Counted from the first letter of the stretch, positions 8,525 to 17,435 are shown. The stretch is DNA of 64,000 nucleotides from Devosia chinhatensis (GCF_000969445.1 NZ_JZEY01000054.1:2046001-2110000); one strand, 5' to 3'. The notes: a model not told the origin generated them from the sequence alone. Numbers and translations: made by a program.

Positions 8525-9010
8525 ATGTCTTCATTTTCCCCGCAGCGCCCCCGGCCGCTGCATCTGCTCGCCGCCTTTGCCTCCGGCGGCCTTCTCACCT
8601 TCGCGGTCTATATCAATGCCGAGGCCGGCCGCTATGGCGGCGCCCTCTATTCCTCGTGGCTGGCCCATGGCACCGGCACCATTGCCTGCATCCTGGTGCT
8701 GGCGCTCCTCTGGTTCCGCGACCGCCCGGCCGTGACCGCCCTTGCCAACCGCGCCCCGCTCTGGGCCTATCTCGGCGGCATTTCCGGCGCCGCCACCGTC
8801 ATGCTGACCTCCACCGCCGTCAACACGCCCCTGGCGCTGGCCGGCACGCTGTCGCTGGGTCTGGCCGGTCAGGTGGTCTTCAGCCTCGCCGCCGACCAAT
8901 GGGGCCTGTTCGGCTTGCCGCGTCGGCGGCTCACCCTGCGTGATGCCGGCGCCGTCATCCTCATCACCGCCGGCAGCCTGCTCATCATCTTCGTGGGCAT
9001 GGGAAGTTAG
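8525..9010 (+). CDS. DMT-superfamily small permease, YdcZ/DUF606 type (first of pair)
   Basis: About 161 residues, almost entirely hydrophobic, with four to five membrane helices ('LLAAFASGGLLTFAVYINAEAGR', 'GTGTIACILVLALLWF', 'LWAYLGGISGAATVML', 'DAGAVILITAGSLLIIFVG'). The N-terminal 'GGLLTFAVYINAEAGRYGG' and 'YLGGISGAATVMLTS' blocks fit the DUF606 half-size members of the drug/metabolite transporter superfamily. These act as heterodimers, and the next gene, beginning 2 nt after this stop, is the second half. An in-frame ATG at 8507 is an alternative start. The substrate is unknown. Confidence 0.85.
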   Translation: MSSFSPQRPRPLHLLAAFASGGLLTFAVYINAEAGRYGGALYSSWLAHGTGTIACILVLALLWFRDRPAVTALANRAPLWAYLGGISGAATVMLTSTAVNTPLALAGTLSLGLAGQVVFSLAADQWGLFGLPRRRLTLRDAGAVILITAGSLLIIFVGMGS

Positions 9011-9012
9011 CC

Positions 9013-9435
9013 ATGATGCTCTTTGTCACCTATGCCATCGTCGCCGGCGCCCTGGTCGGCCTCAGCCGCCAGCTCAATGGCCGTCTGGCCATGTCCACCA
9101 CCCCGCTGGTCGCCTCCTTCTTCAACCACATCGTCGGCTTTCTCTTCCTCACCCTCCTTGGCCTCGTCCTGGGCAATCTCATCCTGCCCGGCGCGGGCGA
9201 TGCGCCCTGGTGGGTCTATCTGGGCGGTCCGCTCGGGGTCGTTTTCGTCACGGCCGGCTCCTGGCTCATCCCGCGCATCGGCGCGGTCAATTCCGCGCTG
9301 CTGGTCATTGGTGGCCAGATGGTGTCGGGGGTGCTTTTCGATCTGGTGCGCGGCGCCCCGATGACATTTTGGGCCAGCGCGCTCGGCGTTGCGCTGATTT
9401 TAGCCGGAGTGGCCCTGACGCAGCGCTCGAAGTGA
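9013..9435 (+). CDS. DMT-superfamily small permease, YdcZ/DUF606 type (second of pair)
   Basis: A 140-residue, five-helix hydrophobic protein with the DUF606 blocks 'GALVGLSRQLNGRLA', 'SFFNHIVGFLFLTLLGL' and 'WVYLGGPLGVVFVTAGSWLIPRIG'. Two such half-transporters side by side are expected to insert as an antiparallel heterodimer. GGGAAG lies 6 nt before ATG 9013, overlapping the end of the partner gene, so expression is probably coupled. Confidence 0.87.
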   Translation: MMLFVTYAIVAGALVGLSRQLNGRLAMSTTPLVASFFNHIVGFLFLTLLGLVLGNLILPGAGDAPWWVYLGGPLGVVFVTAGSWLIPRIGAVNSALLVIGGQMVSGVLFDLVRGAPMTFWASALGVALILAGVALTQRSK

Positions 9436-9445
9436 ACAGTCTGCT

Positions 9446-9473
9446 AACGAAAACGGGGCCCGTGAGGGCCCCG
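9446..9473 (-). terminator. Intrinsic terminator of the aldehyde dehydrogenase operon
   Basis: A perfect 8-bp stem CGGGGCCC/GGGCCCCG (9454-9473) closes a GUGA tetraloop on the + reading. In the leftward direction it is followed by TTTTCGTT. It lies just behind the dehydrogenase stop at 9495 and may also stop the rightward permease transcripts. Confidence 0.75.
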
Positions 9474-9494
9474 CGCTAACCTTTGGCAATCGGC

Positions 9495-10934
9495 TTAGCC
9501 GGCTGCGGTATAGGCCGTTTTGACGATGGTGAAGAACTCGGCCGCATACTTGCCCTGCTCGCGCGGACCATAGCTCGAGCCCTTGCGGCCACCGAACGGC
9601 ACGTGGAAATCCACCCCTGCCGTGGGCACGTTGACCATCACCATGCCGGCTTCCGAATTGCGCTTGAAATGCGTCGCATACTTGAGAGAAGTCGTTACAA
9701 TACCGGCACTTAGGCCGAATTCTGTATCGTTCGCCGTGGCCAGCGCTTCCTCGTAATCCTTCACCTTGATCACCGCCGCGACCGGCCCGAAGATCTCCTC
9801 GCGGGCAATGCGCATCTGGTTGGTGGCGCCGGTGAACAGCGTGGGCTGCAGGAAATAGCCCTCGGTATCCTTCTTCACCCGGTCGCCGCCAGCCGCCAGG
9901 GTCGCGCCCTCGCCCTTGCCGATCTCGATGTAATCGGTGTCCTGCTTGAGCTGGCCCGGATCGACCACCGGGCCGATTTCCGTATCTTTTTCAAGGGCAT
10001 GGCCGACGCGCAGCTTGGCCGTACGCTCGGCCAGGGCAGCCACGAACTGGTCGTGGATACCCTCGGTGACGATCACGCGGCTCGACGCCGTGCAGCGCTG
10101 GCCGGTCGAGAAAAACGCAGACTGTGCAACGCTTTCCACCGCAACCTTGAGGTCGGCATCGTCCAGGACGATGGTCGGGTTCTTGCCCCCCATTTCCAGC
10201 TGGAACTTGCGACCAACCTTGATCGAGGCCTCGGCCACCCGCTTGCCCGTACCCACCGAGCCGGTAAAGCTGACGGCATGCACATCGGGGCTGTCGAGCA
10301 GCGTCTGCCCCACGACCGAACCCTTGCCCATGACCAGGTTCAGCACGCCCTTGGGCAGGCCGGCCCGCACGAGAATGTCGACGATTGCCCAGGTCGAGCC
10401 CGGCACGAGATCGGCCGGCTTGATCACGACCGTATTGCCATAGGCCAGCGCCGGCGCGATCTTCCAGGCCGGAATGGCGATGGGGAAGTTCCAGGGCGTG
10501 ATGATGCCGATGACACCCACCGGCTCGCGGGTGATTTCCACACCAACGCCCGGACGCACCGAGGCGAGCACTTCGCCGGTAAGGCGCAGCACTTCTCCCG
10601 CAAAGAAGTCAAAAATCTGAGCGGCACGAGTGACTTCGCCGATGCCCTCGGCAAGGGTCTTGCCTTCCTCCCGGCTCAGGAGTTCGCCCAATTCCTGCTT
10701 GCGCGCCAGGATTTCCTGGCTGGTCTTGGACAGGATGGCATGGCGCTCGAGAATACCTGAGCGCGACCAGGCCGGGAAAGCGGCCTTGGCGGCGGCGATG
10801 GCCTGCTTGGTTTCCTCAGCCGTGGCGCGCGCATAGACACCCACCACTTCGCTGATATTGGACGGGTTGATGTTCTCGATGCCATCAGACCCCACCCACT
10901 CGCCGTCGATGAGGTTCTTGTGCAATTCGGTCAT
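9495..10934 (-). CDS. Aldehyde dehydrogenase, probable 2-oxoglutarate semialdehyde dehydrogenase
   Basis: A 479-residue NAD(P)-dependent aldehyde dehydrogenase. Visible motifs are 'ITPWNFPIAIPAWKIAPAL', the nucleotide loop 'FTGSVGTGKRVAEA', 'LEMGGKNPTIVLDDADL' with the general base Glu, and the catalytic cysteine in 'FFSTGQRCTASSRVIV'. Length, N-terminus and the FAH-family dehydratase gene 44 nt upstream fit the last enzyme of non-phosphorylative pentose oxidation (Caulobacter XylA type), which oxidises 2-oxoglutarate semialdehyde to 2-oxoglutarate. ATG 10934 is chosen over an upstream open frame that overlaps the neighbour. Confidence 0.85.
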   Translation of the reverse strand: MTELHKNLIDGEWVGSDGIENINPSNISEVVGVYARATAEETKQAIAAAKAAFPAWSRSGILERHAILSKTSQEILARKQELGELLSREEGKTLAEGIGEVTRAAQIFDFFAGEVLRLTGEVLASVRPGVGVEITREPVGVIGIITPWNFPIAIPAWKIAPALAYGNTVVIKPADLVPGSTWAIVDILVRAGLPKGVLNLVMGKGSVVGQTLLDSPDVHAVSFTGSVGTGKRVAEASIKVGRKFQLEMGGKNPTIVLDDADLKVAVESVAQSAFFSTGQRCTASSRVIVTEGIHDQFVAALAERTAKLRVGHALEKDTEIGPVVDPGQLKQDTDYIEIGKGEGATLAAGGDRVKKDTEGYFLQPTLFTGATNQMRIAREEIFGPVAAVIKVKDYEEALATANDTEFGLSAGIVTTSLKYATHFKRNSEAGMVMVNVPTAGVDFHVPFGGRKGSSYGPREQGKYAAEFFTIVKTAYTAAG

Positions 10935-10978
10935 GTCGATGCCTTTCGGTGGAGCGCGCCTGGGGGAAAGCGCCGGAG

Positions 10979-12130
10979 CTAGAGGAGGTTGGCGCGAGCC
11001 AGGTCGCGCAGCAAATGACTGGCGCCATAGGTCCATGGCGCACATTTGGTAGATAGGTTCACGCGATTGGAAAGTGTACCCAGGCTCGGTGTCGATATGG
11101 AGACGATGTCACCGATCTTGTGGGTAAAGCCCTTGCCGGCCCCGTCGCGGTCCTGCACCGGCGCGAACATCGTGCCGAGATAGAGCACCAGCCCGTCCGG
11201 ATATTGGTGGTGATCGCCAATCGTGGCGGCGACCAGGGATTCGGGCGTGCGGGAGATCTCGGCCATGTTCGAGCGGCCATCCAGAACGAAACCGTCTTCG
11301 CCTTCGACGCGCAGCGCGATTTCGGCCTGCTTGACGGTTTCGAGCGAGAAATCACCGTCGAACAACCGGACGAACGGGCCCAGCGATGCCGAGGCATTGT
11401 TGTCCTTGGCCTTGCCAAGCAACAATGCGGACCGGCCTTCCACGTCACGCAGATTGACGTCATTGCCCAGCGTGGCACCGATGATCTCGCCCTTGCTTGT
11501 CACCAGCAGCGCCACTTCCGGCTCGGGATTGTTCCAGGTCGATACCGGATGCAGCCCGACATCGGCGCCGTGGCCCACCGCGCTCATCGGCTGGGCCTTC
11601 GTGAAGATTTCGGCGTCTGGACCGATGCCCACTTCAAGATACTGGCTCCAGACGCCCTTTTCGATCAGGGCGGCCTTGACCTTGGCGGCGTCTTCCGAGC
11701 CGGGAACCAGCTGGCTGAGATCGGTGCCCACCAGCGCCAGGATGTCACCGCGCAACGCCTCGGCGCGTGCTTTGTCGCCGCGCGCCTGCTCCTCGATCAC
11801 CCGCTCCAGCAGGGACACCACGAAGGTAACGCCCGAGGCCTTAATGGCCTGCAGGTCGATCGGCGCGAGGAGACGGGGAGCCGCTCCATCCGATTGTGCG
11901 GCGAGCGCATCGGCCAGCAGAGCGTCAAGCGAACCGACAGCGTCGCCCTTTGCGTTCTTCACATAGTCGGCGGCGTGCCCGCTCTCGGCAATGTCGCGAA
12001 CCGTGGCTCGCCCAGGCGCTGTGATATCGACCAATTGGCCGTCGCGAACCGTCACCACCCGGGGGTGATCAAAACCCGGCAGCAGGGCGCGACCAATCAG
12101 GACGCCGTCAGGAATATGATTGCTGGTCAT
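10979..12130 (-). CDS. FAH-family dehydratase, probable 2-keto-3-deoxy-pentonate dehydratase
   Basis: A 383-residue protein whose C-terminal half carries the fumarylacetoacetate hydrolase fold. 'WNNPEPEVALLVTSKGEIIGATLGNDVNLRDVEGRSALLLGKAKDNNAS' contains the metal-ligand E.E pattern and Asp, and 'GDIVSISTPSLGTLSNRV' closes the fold. The long N-terminal domain and total length match the KdaD/XylX group, which dehydrate 2-keto-3-deoxy-arabinonate or -xylonate to 2-oxoglutarate semialdehyde. The dehydrogenase for that product follows in the same operon. The sugar dehydrogenase and pentonate dehydratase are not in this window. Confidence 0.82.
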   Translation of the reverse strand: MTSNHIPDGVLIGRALLPGFDHPRVVTVRDGQLVDITAPGRATVRDIAESGHAADYVKNAKGDAVGSLDALLADALAAQSDGAAPRLLAPIDLQAIKASGVTFVVSLLERVIEEQARGDKARAEALRGDILALVGTDLSQLVPGSEDAAKVKAALIEKGVWSQYLEVGIGPDAEIFTKAQPMSAVGHGADVGLHPVSTWNNPEPEVALLVTSKGEIIGATLGNDVNLRDVEGRSALLLGKAKDNNASASLGPFVRLFDGDFSLETVKQAEIALRVEGEDGFVLDGRSNMAEISRTPESLVAATIGDHHQYPDGLVLYLGTMFAPVQDRDGAGKGFTHKIGDIVSISTPSLGTLSNRVNLSTKCAPWTYGASHLLRDLARANLL

Positions 12131-12204
12131 GGTCGTCCCCGCTTTTCTCAGGGCCTGTGACTAGCCTACCCCCACCGCCATGTGCAAGCCGCGATGACCT
12201 TAAA

Positions 12205-12699
12205 TCATACTTTTTGACGAGAGCCCGGCACCGACATCGCTGCCAATTTCTGGAGATAGGCAACGAATTCGGGGTCCTCTCCGGGCAGGTGCACGTCCAT
12301 GGCCGCTCGGAAATCTTCCCTCCGGCACCATTCGACCATCCAGTCCTCCCATGAGCGCCAGCGCCGCAATTCCGCGCCGCGCATAGCGTCGCGATAGGTC
12401 AGAATGTAAGCCCGCTCGAACAGGGAGATGAGAATGCCCAGCAAGGCGAACTTGCGCATCTTCTGCTCGTCGTCGAGCCCGTGCGTCGCATTGGGATCGA
12501 GCAGGCGCAGGTCGGCATTGTCGAGCGCAAGCTTGAGGAACGAAACATATTCGTCAGTGAGGTGGAGATAGGTCTCCTCCTCCTCCTGCGACCGCTGCTT
12601 GAACCGATCGAGCACATAAAAGGCGATCGCCAAGGGCAGGCCGATTACAGTGACTACATAACTGGCTGTTTCCCACATCATCCCGCTCGCGCTGTTCAC
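12205..12699 (-). CDS. Single-pass membrane protein of unknown function
   Basis: A 164-residue protein with one N-terminal membrane helix ('YVVTVIGLPLAIAFYVLDRF', about residues 14-33) and a soluble helical, tryptophan-rich cytoplasmic domain ('RRWRSWEDWMVEWCRREDF'). I cannot assign a family. It is transcribed away from the SIMPL gene across a 99-nt gap. Codon use is normal for the window. Confidence 0.7.
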   Translation of the reverse strand: MNSASGMMWETASYVVTVIGLPLAIAFYVLDRFKQRSQEEEETYLHLTDEYVSFLKLALDNADLRLLDPNATHGLDDEQKMRKFALLGILISLFERAYILTYRDAMRGAELRRWRSWEDWMVEWCRREDFRAAMDVHLPGEDPEFVAYLQKLAAMSVPGSRQKV

Positions 12700-12798
12700 A
12701 GGCTAACTCTGCCGTTCAAGTCTGGTTCATCTGCGCCGCAATAAGGACGCATTAGGCCGGGAAATGTCCCCCGGTAAGTGCACAACAAGGAGTTTGCC

Positions 12799-13515
12799 AT
12801 GCGCGCCCTCAGCGTCCTCGCCCCACTTGCCCTTCTGGCCACTACGCTGCCGGCCTTTGCTGGCGATATCACCATTGAAGGGCGTGGCGAAGTGCGTGCC
12901 GCCCCCGATATGGCGACCATCAGTTCGGGTGTGACCACTCAGGGCGCCACGGCCCGTGAGGCGCTCGATGCGAATACCGAGGCAATGAGCGAACTGATCG
13001 CCGCGCTCAAGGATGCCGGCATCGAGTCCCGCGACATCCAGACCTCGGGCTTCTCGGTCAATCCGAACTATGTCTATTCCGACGCGCGAGACGAGCTCGG
13101 CTATACCCTGCCGCCGCGCATCAACGGCTATCAGGTCGCAAATTCGGTGACCGTGGTCGTCCGCGATCTCGAAGAACTCGGGGCCATTCTCGACAAATCG
13201 GTCACTGTCGGCGCCAATACCGTCAACGGCGTTACCTTCTCGGTCGCCGATCCTTCCCAATTGCTCGATGAAGCCCGCCGCGCCGCGTTTGCCGATGCCC
13301 GGACGCGCGCCGAACTTTATGCTGACGTCGCCGGTGCGCAGCTGGGCGCTCTTGAATCCATCACCGAGCGGCAGGATTTCAATGGCCCTCAGCCCTATCC
13401 GATGTATGCAAGGGCAGAAGCCCAGGCGGCCGCGGATGTGCCCGTCGAGGCCGGCGAAATGACCTTTGCCATCACCGTCAACGTGGCCTGGAATTTGGAC
13501 GAGACCGCCGACTAA
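12799..13515 (+). CDS. SIMPL-domain (DUF541) periplasmic protein
   Basis: A 238-residue exported protein with a Sec signal peptide (MRALSVLAPLALLATTLPAFA, cleavage before GD). The mature part shows the DUF541/SIMPL blocks 'ITIEGRGEVRAAPDMATISSGV', 'IESRDIQTSGFSVNPNY' and 'INGYQVANSVTVVVRDLEELGAILD'. Relatives include E. coli YggE, linked to oxidative-stress tolerance, and BP26 of Brucella, which forms channel-like oligomers. AAGGAG ends 7 nt before ATG 12799, so this start is preferred over a GTG at 12778. Confidence 0.9.
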   Translation: MRALSVLAPLALLATTLPAFAGDITIEGRGEVRAAPDMATISSGVTTQGATAREALDANTEAMSELIAALKDAGIESRDIQTSGFSVNPNYVYSDARDELGYTLPPRINGYQVANSVTVVVRDLEELGAILDKSVTVGANTVNGVTFSVADPSQLLDEARRAAFADARTRAELYADVAGAQLGALESITERQDFNGPQPYPMYARAEAQAAADVPVEAGEMTFAITVNVAWNLDETAD

Positions 13516-13648
13516 TCCACAACAGCTTCGCGGGTCGCCATGTTTTGGCCAAACCCGAAAGGCCAATCGCACGTTGTTACATCGGTGGCGGACTGACGAC
13601 TGAGGTCTGCCACCATGTTCCCGGATCCCCTCCCTGAGGGGGCTTGGG

Positions 13649-13687
13649 CGGTGGGGACGGTTCCACCGTAGTCAACTCCGTCCCCAC
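13649..13687. other. Strong hairpin in convergent intergenic region
   Basis: An 11-bp perfect stem, GGTGGGGACGG (13649-13659) with CCGTCCCCACC (13677-13687), encloses a 17-nt loop. The stem can be extended outward by GGC/GCC pairing across a 2-nt bulge. It sits between the SIMPL gene and the convergent TauE/SafE gene. There is no U-tract on either side, so it may be an mRNA 3'-end structure or a repeat copy. Confidence 0.5.
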
Positions 13688-13718
13688 CAACCGCCTTTCT
13701 GGCGCCCTGCGGCCAGTA

Positions 13719-14552
13719 TCAGCCGCCGATCACCTTCCAGAGCATGTTGAGCCCAACCGCGACCAGGAAAATCGCGAAGATGTATTTGAGCGTCTTCTGA
13801 TCCAGTTTGTGCGCCAGCGCGGCGCCCACCGGCGCAAGGGCGGCTGCCAGCACGCCCACCAGCACCAGCGCCGGCAGGTTGATATACCCGATGCTGGCCG
13901 GCGGCAGGCCATCCACGCTCCACCCCGAAATCAGGAAGCCCGCGGTGCCGGACAGGGCAATGGCGACGCCAATCGCCGCCGATGTGCCAACCGCATTGTG
14001 CATGCTGCGCCCGAACGCGACCAGCGTCGGCACGGTCAGCGATCCCCCGCCAATGCCCATCAGCGAGGACAGATAGCCCACGACGAACGCGGAGAGCCGA
14101 TGCACCCATGCTGCATCCTTGAGGTGCCCCATCAGTCGGGTCTGGAACCCGAAGACGATATTGGCCGCGATGACGAAGGCCAGCACGGCAAAGACAATGC
14201 GCAGGACGTCGCCGGAGAAGAGGCCCGCCATGAGACCGCCGATGAAGGTGCCTGCGACGATGAAGGGCACCCAGAGCCGCAGCACCTGTCCGTCCAGCGC
14301 ACCGCGCTTGGCATGGGCACGGGCACTCATAATTCCGGTGGGAATGATGATCGCCAGCGACGTGCCCACCGCGACATGCTGTACCACTTCCGCGTCATAG
14401 CCCATGAGCAGCAGCGAATTGGCGAGCGCCGGGACGATGACGGCCCCTCCCCCGATCCCCAGCAGCCCTGCGGCCACGCCCGACACCATGCCGGTAACCA
14501 CCATGGCCAGCATGAACGGCCAGTAACTGGCCAGCATCGCCAGATCCATCAT
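13719..14552 (-). CDS. TauE/SafE-family sulfite/anion exporter
   Basis: A 277-residue inner-membrane protein with about eight helices and the internal repeat typical of the family: 'GLLGIGGGAVIVPAL' in the first half and 'LMGIGGGSLTVPTLV' in the second. TauE/SafE proteins export sulfite, sulfoacetate or related organic anions. The start ATGATG at 14552 is preceded by GGAG at 8 nt and overlaps the yjbQ stop by 4 nt, so it is translated from the same transcript. A much longer open frame upstream is yjbQ sequence in another frame. Confidence 0.9.
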   Translation of the reverse strand: MMDLAMLASYWPFMLAMVVTGMVSGVAAGLLGIGGGAVIVPALANSLLLMGYDAEVVQHVAVGTSLAIIIPTGIMSARAHAKRGALDGQVLRLWVPFIVAGTFIGGLMAGLFSGDVLRIVFAVLAFVIAANIVFGFQTRLMGHLKDAAWVHRLSAFVVGYLSSLMGIGGGSLTVPTLVAFGRSMHNAVGTSAAIGVAIALSGTAGFLISGWSVDGLPPASIGYINLPALVLVGVLAAALAPVGAALAHKLDQKTLKYIFAIFLVAVGLNMLWKVIGG

Positions 14553-14971
14553 TTTTCTCCGATAAGGTGCAGCACGACGTCCCGCTGATGTGGGCGACGG
14601 CGATGCTCGAAAAGGTAAAGGCCCTGCCAGGTACCCAGTGCCAGTCTGCCCTCGACGACAGGAATGCCAATGGACGTCTGGGTCAGGGCAGACTTGATAT
14701 GTGCCGGCATGTCGTCCGGACCTTCGGTCGTATGCACCAGCCAGTCCATCCCCTCCGGCACCAGCCTTCGAAAAAACCCGTTGAGATCGGTCTGCACGTC
14801 TGGATCGGCATTTTCCTGGATCAGCAGCGAACAGGAGGTGTGGCGCACAAAGACAGTGAGGAGGCCGGTGGCGATGGCGCTGCGTGAAACCAGCTGGCGT
14901 ACGGACGACGTCATCTCGTAAAGACCCTGGCCGCGCGTTTCGAGCCTGACGATGTCGGTTATTTGCTCCAT
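14549..14971 (-). CDS. yjbQ: YjbQ family protein (UPF0047)
   Basis: A 140-residue member of the UPF0047/YjbQ family. The conserved 'VFVRHTSCSLLIQENADPDVQTDL' and 'GTWQGLYLFEHRRRPHQRDV' blocks hold the histidines and the glutamine-glutamate pair that form the active pocket. E. coli YjbQ has a weak secondary thiamine-phosphate synthase activity, but the natural role is unclear. ATG 14971 (MEQITDIVRLET) matches the usual family N-terminus and has GAGG just upstream; an earlier start at 15019 adds 16 unmatched residues. Confidence 0.9.
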   Translation of the reverse strand: MEQITDIVRLETRGQGLYEMTSSVRQLVSRSAIATGLLTVFVRHTSCSLLIQENADPDVQTDLNGFFRRLVPEGMDWLVHTTEGPDDMPAHIKSALTQTSIGIPVVEGRLALGTWQGLYLFEHRRRPHQRDVVLHLIGEK

Positions 14972-15225
14972 GTCCTCGCCTACCACGATTGCCGCGAGCT
15001 TGGGGAGCCGGATCGGCACCTTTGCGTCCAGTGCCCCAATCCCGCCAGAAACACGACGGGGTCATAAATGCCCAGCGAGCGCGGGAACCATGCCCAAGTC
15101 CCGGCGTTCCGGCCTTTGCGGGGCTGCTGCGCGTCTTCGCGGATCGTTTTCGCCCATTCAGGATGGGTTCAGGAAACACCAACGATGCTCGGCAGACGTG
15201 TGGAAAACACAAAAGGAATAACAAG

Positions 15226-17412
15226 ATGAGCCTTAAGACCTGGCTGCTCGCCGGAACAAGCATTGGCTTCATGGCCCTTGCGCCGCTGTCAGCACTGGCC
15301 CAGGACGCCGAACTTCGCGCGGCCTATGACGCCTATCTGAGCGCCGAAGCCTCTGGCGATGCTGCGGCACTGGATGCTGCGCGCACCGAGCTGACCGAGC
15401 TTTGCATTGTTGGCGGTTTCTCCAGTGTGGACGAGTGTATTGCTGCCATGAATGCGGCAACCGCCCCTGCTCCCGCACCGGAGCCGGAACCGGAAGTGCG
15501 CGAACCCGCGCCGGAGCCGGTCGTTGAAGAACCCGCCCCACAGCCCGAGGCCGCTCCTGTCGAGCCCGAGGCCGCTCCTGTTGAGCCCGAGCCTGCTCCC
15601 GTAGCCGAGGAACCCGCCCCTCGCGCACCGGCTGAGCCCGTTGTCGAGCCTGCCCCTGAGCCGGTTGTCGAAGACGTTGCTCCCGCTCAGGTCGAAGAGC
15701 CCGCTCCCGAACAGCCGGTCGTGGAAGAAGGTGTCGCCGAGGAACCCGCCCCGCGCGCGCCGGCCGAGGCCGAACAGCCCGCTCCTGAGCAGCCTGCCGC
15801 TGAACAGCCTGCCGCATCCGACGTTGATTACGGCAGCCTCCTGGCCGAACAGGTCGCCATCTATGAGGATGCGGTGGCCGAACTGCTCTCCGGTGGTGAT
15901 CCCGCCGCGGTGCAGGCCCGCATCGATGCTGCACGCGCCGAGATTTCCGCACTCTGTGCCGAAGCCGGCCAGCCCGATGTCAACGCCTGTCTCGCCGAGT
16001 ATGGTCTCGCCTTGCCGGCAGTGCCGGCGCTCGATCAGCCGCGCGCGCCCGCCGAGGAAGCCGTTGAGGCTCCTGCCGCTGAAGCGCCTGTAGGCGAGCA
16101 GCGTCCGCCGGCTGAGGAAGTGACCTCGGATGGCGAAATTGCCGAGCCGATCGAAACGCTGCCCGAAGGTGTGAGCGCCGAGCAGATCGCGCCGGTCCTC
16201 GACAGCGCCAAGGACATGGATTTTGCCGTCGAGAGCGGTGCCGAGACCCCGGCTGAAGCTGAAGTCACGGTCGAGGAAATGGAGGCCGAGCCCGTCGTAG
16301 CTGCGCCTGCTTCCGATGAAGAAGCCCAGTCCGAGCTGTTGCGCGCCTTTGCAGCCGAGCCGATCGCTTCGGTGACCGCCGAGGAAGGCCAGACCATCCA
16401 GGCCACCGAGTCGACGACCATCAACCAGACGGTCGTGAACAACTACATCACCAACATCACCAACAACGTGACCAACGTCGATAACTCGACCAATGTGACG
16501 CAGAACAATATTGGTCAGCAGAACAATGTGACCGTGGTTGAGGCGCCCGTGGTTCAGACGAGCACTGGCGACGCCATCGCGCAGGTCATCCTGCAGGTTG
16601 GCACCCAGCTGATCGTTAACTCGATCGGTCAGGATACCGACCGCTTCTACAATCCCGATCAGGACGAGATTTTCTACGAAAACCTGTCCAATGGCCGCGT
16701 GCGCGAAGTGATCACCCGTCCCGACGGGACCCAGATCGTCACCGTTCGTAACCGGAACGGCGACATCCTGCGTCGCTCGCGCATCGACCCCAATGGGCGT
16801 GAATATGTGCTGGCCTACTTTGATGACCGCTACGGTGAACAGCTCGACACCTGGTACGATCCGGGTCGCGACCTGCCCCCGCTGCGCCTCAACATTCCGG
16901 TTCGCGACTACGTGCTGGATGCGCGCTATGCCAACGAACAGGAACTTGAGCGCTTCTTTGCCCAGCCGCCGGTCGAACAGATCGCCCGCACCTACTCGAT
17001 CGACGAAGTCAAGCGCTCTGCACGTCTGCGCGACAGCGTCCGTAAGCTCGAAGTCGGTAACCTGACCTTCGATACCGGCGCTGCCACCATCGGCCGCGAT
17101 CAGGTCAGCTCGCTGTCCAGCGTCGCCAACGCCATGCTGGCCCTGCTGCAGCGTAACCCGAACGAAACCTTCCTGATCGAAGGCCATACCGACGCGGTGG
17201 GTTCGGATATCTCCAACCTCAGACTGTCGGACAATCGTGCGGCAACTGTGGCTCGCGTACTGACTGACTTCTATGGCGTTCCGCCGGAAAACCTGGCCAC
17301 CCAGGGTTATGGCGAGCGTTACCTCAAGATCCGCACCGAGGCGGCCGAGCGCGAAAACCGTCGCGTTACCATCCGCCGCATCACCCCGCTGGTCACGATC
17401 GCCAGCAACTAA
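15226..17412 (+). CDS. Large OmpA-family outer-membrane/peptidoglycan-associated protein with Pro/Glu/Ala-rich region
   Basis: A 728-residue exported protein. Order of parts: a Sec signal peptide (residues 1-25, ending SALAQ); a short helical module with paired cysteines (AAYDAYLSAEASGD...LCIVGGFSSVDECIAAM); a Pro/Glu/Ala-rich region; a second copy of the cysteine module (VAIYEDAVAELLSGGD...LCAEAGQPDVNACLAEY); another low-complexity stretch; an Asn/Thr/Val repeat (NITNNVTNVDNSTNVTQNN); a charged domain with tyrosines; and a C-terminal OmpA domain with 'EGHTDAVGSDISNLRLSDNRAATV'. The OmpA domain should bind peptidoglycan. AAGGA lies upstream of ATG 15226. It is monocistronic with a strong terminator. 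Confidence 0.88.
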   Translation: MSLKTWLLAGTSIGFMALAPLSALAQDAELRAAYDAYLSAEASGDAAALDAARTELTELCIVGGFSSVDECIAAMNAATAPAPAPEPEPEVREPAPEPVVEEPAPQPEAAPVEPEAAPVEPEPAPVAEEPAPRAPAEPVVEPAPEPVVEDVAPAQVEEPAPEQPVVEEGVAEEPAPRAPAEAEQPAPEQPAAEQPAASDVDYGSLLAEQVAIYEDAVAELLSGGDPAAVQARIDAARAEISALCAEAGQPDVNACLAEYGLALPAVPALDQPRAPAEEAVEAPAAEAPVGEQRPPAEEVTSDGEIAEPIETLPEGVSAEQIAPVLDSAKDMDFAVESGAETPAEAEVTVEEMEAEPVVAAPASDEEAQSELLRAFAAEPIASVTAEEGQTIQATESTTINQTVVNNYITNITNNVTNVDNSTNVTQNNIGQQNNVTVVEAPVVQTSTGDAIAQVILQVGTQLIVNSIGQDTDRFYNPDQDEIFYENLSNGRVREVITRPDGTQIVTVRNRNGDILRRSRIDPNGREYVLAYFDDRYGEQLDTWYDPGRDLPPLRLNIPVRDYVLDARYANEQELERFFAQPPVEQIARTYSIDEVKRSARLRDSVRKLEVGNLTFDTGAATIGRDQVSSLSSVANAMLALLQRNPNETFLIEGHTDAVGSDISNLRLSDNRAATVARVLTDFYGVPPENLATQGYGERYLKIRTEAAERENRRVTIRRITPLVTIASN

Positions 17413-17435
17413 GCGGCATCGACGCAAGCTCTCGA

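Noticed and set aside
15289..17427. A 712-codon antisense frame over the OmpA-family gene
   Set aside because: The + strand has signal peptide, OmpA domain, ribosome site and terminator; the antisense protein is repetitive Gly/Arg/Leu without a start signal.
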